From: Streptomonospora mangrovi | GTDB lineage: Bacteria > Actinomycetota > Actinomycetes > Streptosporangiales > Streptosporangiaceae | Assembly: GCF_027604915.1 (NCBI RefSeq) | Contig: NZ_JAJAQC010000012.1 | Span: 1-64,000, forward strand | Length of the DNA: 64,000 bases | Direction: 5' to 3' | In this document: positions 60,537 through 64,000 of the stretch, piece by piece | Layout: every line of letters begins with the position of its first letter | Position numbering within the stretch: the stretch's first letter is position 1 | Translations under genes and position numbers: made by a program | Notes under the pieces: model-generated | Database searches by the model: none | The model's input: the letters and a program-made list of their open reading frames with translations, nothing else | Told to the model about the DNA's origin: nothing

Positions 60537-61916
60537 ATGTCGGTGAGGATTCTCGCCCTCGCTCTCGGTAACTTCGCCGTTGCCACCGGTGCCTATGTCA
60601 TCGCCGGAATGCTCTCCGATATCGCCTCCCATACCGACGTGACCGTGTCCCTCGCCGGGCAACTCGTCACCGTCTACGCGCTGACCTACGCGCTCGCCGC
60701 GCCCGTGCTGTCCACCCTGTTCGGGCACTGCGACCGCCGTCGGCTCCTCGCCGCCGCCCTGGTCCTGTGCGCGGCGGGCAACCTGCTGACCGCGCTGGCG
60801 CCCGGGTTCGAGGCGCTCCTCGCGGCCCGTGTCGTCACCGCCATCGGCGCCGCGACGTTCACCCCGCTGGCCGTCGTCACGGCCGCCGACCTGGTCGCCC
60901 CGCACCGGCGCGGCAGCGCGGTCGCGCTCGTGGTCACCGGGTCCACCCTGGCCACGGTGCTCGGCGTGCCCGCCGGGGTCGCCCTCGCCGGGCCCGTGGG
61001 GCCCCAGGGCGTCTACGCCGCCATCGCGCTGCTGGGGCTGGCCGCCATGGCGACCCTGCCCGCCCTGCCGCGCACCGATCCGCTGCCCCGGATCCCGCTG
61101 CGCGCCCGGTTCGGCGTCCTCCGGGGCGCCACCGTGCCCGCCGTCCTGGGGGTGTCGCTCCTCGCCGCCGTCAGCGACTTCGCCGTCTACACCTTCGTCG
61201 TCCCGGTCCTGTCCGACCTGGGCAGCCCCGACCCCGGCGAGCTGAGCGCGCTGCTGGTCGTCTACGGCCTGGCCGGTGCGCTCGGCAACGTCGCCTCCGG
61301 CTGGGCGACCGACCGCATCGGCTCGGACGCGACGATGCTCGGCGCTCTCGTGCTCCTGGCGGCCGGACTGTTCGCGCTGCCCTTCACGGGCGGTGCGGTG
61401 GTGCCCACGGTCGCGGCCCTGGCGCTGTGGGGGTTGGGCGGCTGGGGCGTGCTGCCCGCCGTCCAGGCCAAGCTCATCGACGCCGCGCCCGCCGCCGCCG
61501 GGTCGGCGGTGGCGCTCAACGCGGCCGTGATGTGGCTGGGTATGGGCGCCGGAGGGATCGTCGGCGGCGGGGTCATCGAGGCGGCGGGCACCGGGACGCT
61601 GGCCGTGGTCGGCGGGGTGATCGCCGTCGCGGCCCTTGCGCCGCTGGCCGTGGCCGCCCGCGCCACCCGGCGCGGCGCGCCCGCCGGGCTCGCGGCGGCC
61701 GCCGGATGGGCGGCGGCGCCCGTGGCCGACGCCGGTACCGGGACCGGCGTTGTCTTCGCCACCGACCCGGTTCCGACGACCGACGCGACCGGCCCCTCGG
61801 TCCCGACGCAGGAGGGGTACGCGCCCGTCCGGGAGGAGGTCGGGGAGGCCGCTCCCTCGCCGGTCGGCGGACCGGCGGTCGCGGTCGGCGAGGCGCGCAT
61901 GGCCGCCGACGTCTGA
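60537..61916 (+). CDS. MFS efflux transporter, arabinose/chloramphenicol-exporter type
   Basis: This major-facilitator protein of 459 residues has 12 helices. The opening (LALALGNFAVATGAYVIAGM) and GHCDRRRLLAAALVLCAAGN are typical of the AraJ/YdhP/chloramphenicol-resistance group. The final 65 residues are a soluble Thr/Pro/Glu-rich tail. AGGAG lies five bases before ATG 60537. Substrate is unknown; drugs or sugars are usual. A strong hairpin follows the stop. Confidence 0.9.
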   Translation: MSVRILALALGNFAVATGAYVIAGMLSDIASHTDVTVSLAGQLVTVYALTYALAAPVLSTLFGHCDRRRLLAAALVLCAAGNLLTALAPGFEALLAARVVTAIGAATFTPLAVVTAADLVAPHRRGSAVALVVTGSTLATVLGVPAGVALAGPVGPQGVYAAIALLGLAAMATLPALPRTDPLPRIPLRARFGVLRGATVPAVLGVSLLAAVSDFAVYTFVVPVLSDLGSPDPGELSALLVVYGLAGALGNVASGWATDRIGSDATMLGALVLLAAGLFALPFTGGAVVPTVAALALWGLGGWGVLPAVQAKLIDAAPAAAGSAVALNAAVMWLGMGAGGIVGGGVIEAAGTGTLAVVGGVIAVAALAPLAVAARATRRGAPAGLAAAAGWAAAPVADAGTGTGVVFATDPVPTTDATGPSVPTQEGYAPVREEVGEAAPSPVGGPAVAVGEARMAADV

Positions 61917-61954
61917 CCCCGTGTGATCAACCCGGGCACTCGGCCCACGAAAGC

Positions 61955-61993
61955 GGCACGGCCGCGAACGCGAGACGCGTTCGCGGCCGTGCC
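61955..61993 (+). terminator. Strong hairpin after the MFS gene
   Basis: A perfect 18-bp stem (61955-61972 with 61976-61993) with an AGA loop lies 38 bases after the MFS stop. It is one of the strongest hairpins in the window. There is no T-run, but this stability suffices for many actinobacterial terminators. Confidence 0.75.
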
Positions 61994-62326
61994 CGGTTGC
62001 GTTGATTGCGGTGAGGGCGGCGGTTGCCCGGGTCGGGTGTCATCGGACCGTACGCCGATGCGCGAAGCACACGACGGGGTGGCGAGGCGGCGGATGGCAT
62101 GGGTGAGCGGTGATCGGTTGGCGCGCCAGCGGTCGGCGCGGGCGACGGGGCGGCGGCGATGGGCCGGGTGGGCTGGGTCGGCTCGGCTTGGCGGCGGCCT
62201 CTCACGCGAACACAGCATGGGTGAGCCGGGCGCGGGGCCGGGGCGCTGTCCGGCCCCGCGCCGCGCTTGGTCTTGGTGCCTCGGTCCGACGCGCCGCAGT
62301 CCCGGCACACGCCCGGCCGCTCCGCA
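61994..62326. other. Intergenic region between convergent genes
   Basis: I see no gene in 333 bases. Frames here are composition artefacts. A VldE-like gene ends at 62327 on the other strand. Confidence 0.4.
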
Positions 62327-63103
62327 TCAGCGTGCGCTGTCGCCGCCCTCGTGGACGTCCACGTGCACGTGGTCGAGGTGGCGCAGGATGTCGTTGTTGG
62401 GGTCGGGGGAGCGGTAAGGCCACCAGCCGCCGCGTGAACCCCGGGCGTTCCAGATCTTGTCGTCGAAGATGACGTTGGCGACGTGCAGTTCCTCGGCGTG
62501 GGCGACCAGCCAGTGCGCCAGCAGCCAGCCCTCCCGCCGGTTCTCCTCGGTGACCGGGCGGTAGAAGACGTCGATCGCGCGGCCGTCGTAGTGCGCGGAG
62601 TCCTCGCCGTGGCCGGTGCCGATCCCGCCCGGCTCGTAGCCGCCCAGGCTCATCTCGCCGAAAACCTCGCCCATCGCGTCGAGCACGGCTTGCGCGCGCG
62701 GCGTCAGCCCGGTCTCGGTGAGGCCCTCGCGCTCCAGGCCGTCGGCGACGGAGGCGCGGCAGGTCAGGCTCGGTCCGGCGTCGTCGGGCGGGCCTTCGCG
62801 GAGCCGCCGCAGGACCGCCGGATCGATGCCGGAGGTGTCGGGCCCCTCCTCGCCGCGCGCCTCCAGCGCCACCGCCGTCGTGGCGCGGCGGGCCTCGGCC
62901 AGGGTGAGCATGACCGTGCCCTCGTCGGTCTCGACCGAGCACGGGTCGGCCCACGGCAGCGCGGTGCGGTCCAGATCGATGCCCGCCTGCGCCAGCAGCC
63001 ACGGCGCGGCGGCCGCCAGCCCTGTTCCGCACAGGGCGACGACCACGACGAGCACCAGGGCGCGGCGGGCCCGGCCGGGCCGCGACCTCCTGTGCGAGTG
63101 CAT
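62327..63103 (-). CDS. Secreted/membrane-anchored VldE-like (ARB-07466-type) protein
   Basis: This 258-residue protein has a basic N-terminus and one hydrophobic segment (ALVLVVVVALCGTGLAAAAP, about 15-34), so it is secreted or anchored. The C-terminal domain (about 125-250) has HYDGRAIDVFYRP and HLDHVHVDVH. These resemble the metal-binding histidines and aspartate of Hedgehog/DD-peptidase-like folds, as in the ARB-07466-like domain. A peptidoglycan-related role is possible but unproven. TAAAGT lies eight to ten bases before ATG 63103, so the mRNA may be leaderless. Confidence 0.8.
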   Translation of the reverse strand: MHSHRRSRPGRARRALVLVVVVALCGTGLAAAAPWLLAQAGIDLDRTALPWADPCSVETDEGTVMLTLAEARRATTAVALEARGEEGPDTSGIDPAVLRRLREGPPDDAGPSLTCRASVADGLEREGLTETGLTPRAQAVLDAMGEVFGEMSLGGYEPGGIGTGHGEDSAHYDGRAIDVFYRPVTEENRREGWLLAHWLVAHAEELHVANVIFDDKIWNARGSRGGWWPYRSPDPNNDILRHLDHVHVDVHEGGDSAR

Positions 63104-63475
63104 ATGCCGGACTTTAGCGGGCTTGTTGGCGGAAGTCCCCCTTATGTTTGTTACGTTCGGTGATGGTTTGAGTCATCCGGGCTACCGCCGCAGGCCCGCG
63201 TCACGGCCGGTTCGCCGGACGGCCGGCACGTGAGGTGCGCCACGGAGCGTGTCCGCCCCGGCCGGGCGTCGTCCGCCGCGCGCCCGGGTGGCCCGCCCCG
63301 GCCGTGCCGGCGCGGGCGCGGCCCGGGGCCGCCACCGCCGCCCGGGTGCCGTTCCTCCCGCCCCGCAGGGGAATACCGGCGCGGCGGTGGCGGCTGTGCG
63401 AAGGGGACCGGGCGCGGCACGGACCGCACCCCAGGACGACGACCCGGCCGGACCGGCCGGCGGATGGAGGCGTGC
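63104..63475. other. Divergent intergenic region
   Basis: There is no gene in 372 bases. 63110-63180 is locally AT-rich and should hold the VldE-like promoter. The remainder is GC-rich and ends with the GGAGG ribosome site of the flavin reductase. Confidence 0.4.
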
Positions 63476-64000
63476 GTGCGCACTTCGGCGGAGGCGGCAA
63501 CCGGATTGGACGACCACGGCGAGCGGCGGCTGTCCCGCGACGGCGCGCTGACGGCCGACGCCTTCCGGAGCGTCATGGGCGCCCACGCCGCCGGCGTGGT
63601 CGTGGTGACGGCCGAGGGCGCCCGGGGACCGGTGGGCGTGACCGCGACCTCCTTCACCAGCGTCAGCCTCGAACCGCCGCTGGTGTCCTTCTACATCAAC
63701 GACCGCTCGGGCAGTTGGCCCGCCCTGCGCCAGGCGTCCTCGTTCGCCGTCAACATCCTCGCCGAGGACCAGCGGGAGGTCGCCGCGCGGTTCGCCACGC
63801 CCGGCATCGACCGCTTCGCCCACCCCACCCGGTGGCGGCGCGGCGCCGACGGGCTGCCGCTGCTCCAGGGCGCGGCCGGGCACGTGCTGTGCCTCAAGCA
63901 CGACGTGCTGGCGGTGGGCGATCATTGGCTGGTGGTGGGCCGGGTGGCGCAGGCGCACGTGTCGGAGGACACCGAGCGCCCGCTGCTCTACCACCGCGGG
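63476..64000 (+). CDS. Flavin reductase-family protein, cut by the window end
   Basis: GTG 63476 has GGAGG five bases upstream, and the frame is open to the window end (175 residues seen). The flavin-reductase split-barrel is plain: FRSVMGAHAAGVVVVTA, TATSFTSVSLEPPLVSFYIN, SFAVNILAEDQ, then FAHPTRWRRG and a late VLAVGDHWLVVGRV. The family supplies reduced FMN/FAD to two-component monooxygenases. The first 20 residues are polar, and the partner oxygenase would lie beyond the window. Confidence 0.9.
   Translation, partial: MRTSAEAATGLDDHGERRLSRDGALTADAFRSVMGAHAAGVVVVTAEGARGPVGVTATSFTSVSLEPPLVSFYINDRSGSWPALRQASSFAVNILAEDQREVAARFATPGIDRFAHPTRWRRGADGLPLLQGAAGHVLCLKHDVLAVGDHWLVVGRVAQAHVSEDTERPLLYHRG

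Overview
The window is very GC-rich DNA (roughly three quarters G+C) whose genes almost always carry G or C at the third codon position. Actinobacterial hallmarks are abundant: a 6C-type small RNA, an IdeR/DmdR-like iron box, dodecin, an ECF sigma factor with a long C-terminal extension, GTG starts and many ATGA/GTGA overlaps. Together they point to a filamentous actinomycete. Nocardiopsis or a relative in the Nocardiopsaceae is my inference; there is no rRNA or species marker to prove it. The first 80 bases are a long G run followed by a C run, typical of a contig edge.

Layout. 1-2.7 kb: an ECF sigma factor, then about 1.2 kb of non-coding DNA with two oppositely oriented blocks of 73-bp tandem repeats. 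2.7-13.9 kb: one ten-gene operon for sugar-acid catabolism. It runs from a lipoprotein/ATPase/permease importer through a zinc dehydrogenase, a mutarotase-like protein, an SDR dehydrogenase, a GntR regulator, galactonate dehydratase, a lactonase and a PfkB kinase to a KDPG/KDPGal aldolase. It reads as a De Ley-Doudoroff galactose/galactonate route. 14.1-18.1 kb: an iron box followed by a two-gene heterodimeric ABC exporter with complementary broken ATP sites. 18.5-20.8 kb: a large TerD-related protein.

21-33.6 kb: mostly single genes. These include a divergent MFS/Rrf2 pair with two inverted operator copies, tRNA-Pro(GGG), a methyltransferase, oxidoreductases, a DUF523 protein, a RidA-like protein with an alpha/beta hydrolase, cyanase, a sulfotransferase and a sirtuin. 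33.6-37 kb: a 1131-residue NACHT NTPase, tail to tail with the sirtuin. 37-48 kb: uracil-DNA glycosylase, an MgtC-like protein, a GH15 glycosidase, a YczE/MocR divergent pair, an acyl-CoA ligase, a lipase-like hydrolase and a K+/H+ antiporter with its regulatory subunit.

48.6-54.9 kb: moaA and mobA (molybdenum cofactor) flank a protein methyltransferase (with a tiny overlapping upstream ORF) and an RtcB RNA ligase/NADAR glycosidase pair. A 6C-like RNA on the minus strand and dodecin follow. 55-59.6 kb: a membrane-anchored serine hydrolase and the tldD-pmbA operon. 59.7-59.9 kb: a four-repeat type I-E-like CRISPR array without cas genes, directly upstream of tldD. 60.5-64 kb: an MFS exporter, a VldE-like secreted protein and a flavin reductase cut by the window end.

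The observations most worth follow-up are the one-site ABC exporter under a probable iron box, the NACHT protein, the 73-bp inverted repeat blocks, the 6C-like RNA, the paired Rrf2 operators, the RtcB-NADAR pair and the orphan CRISPR array.
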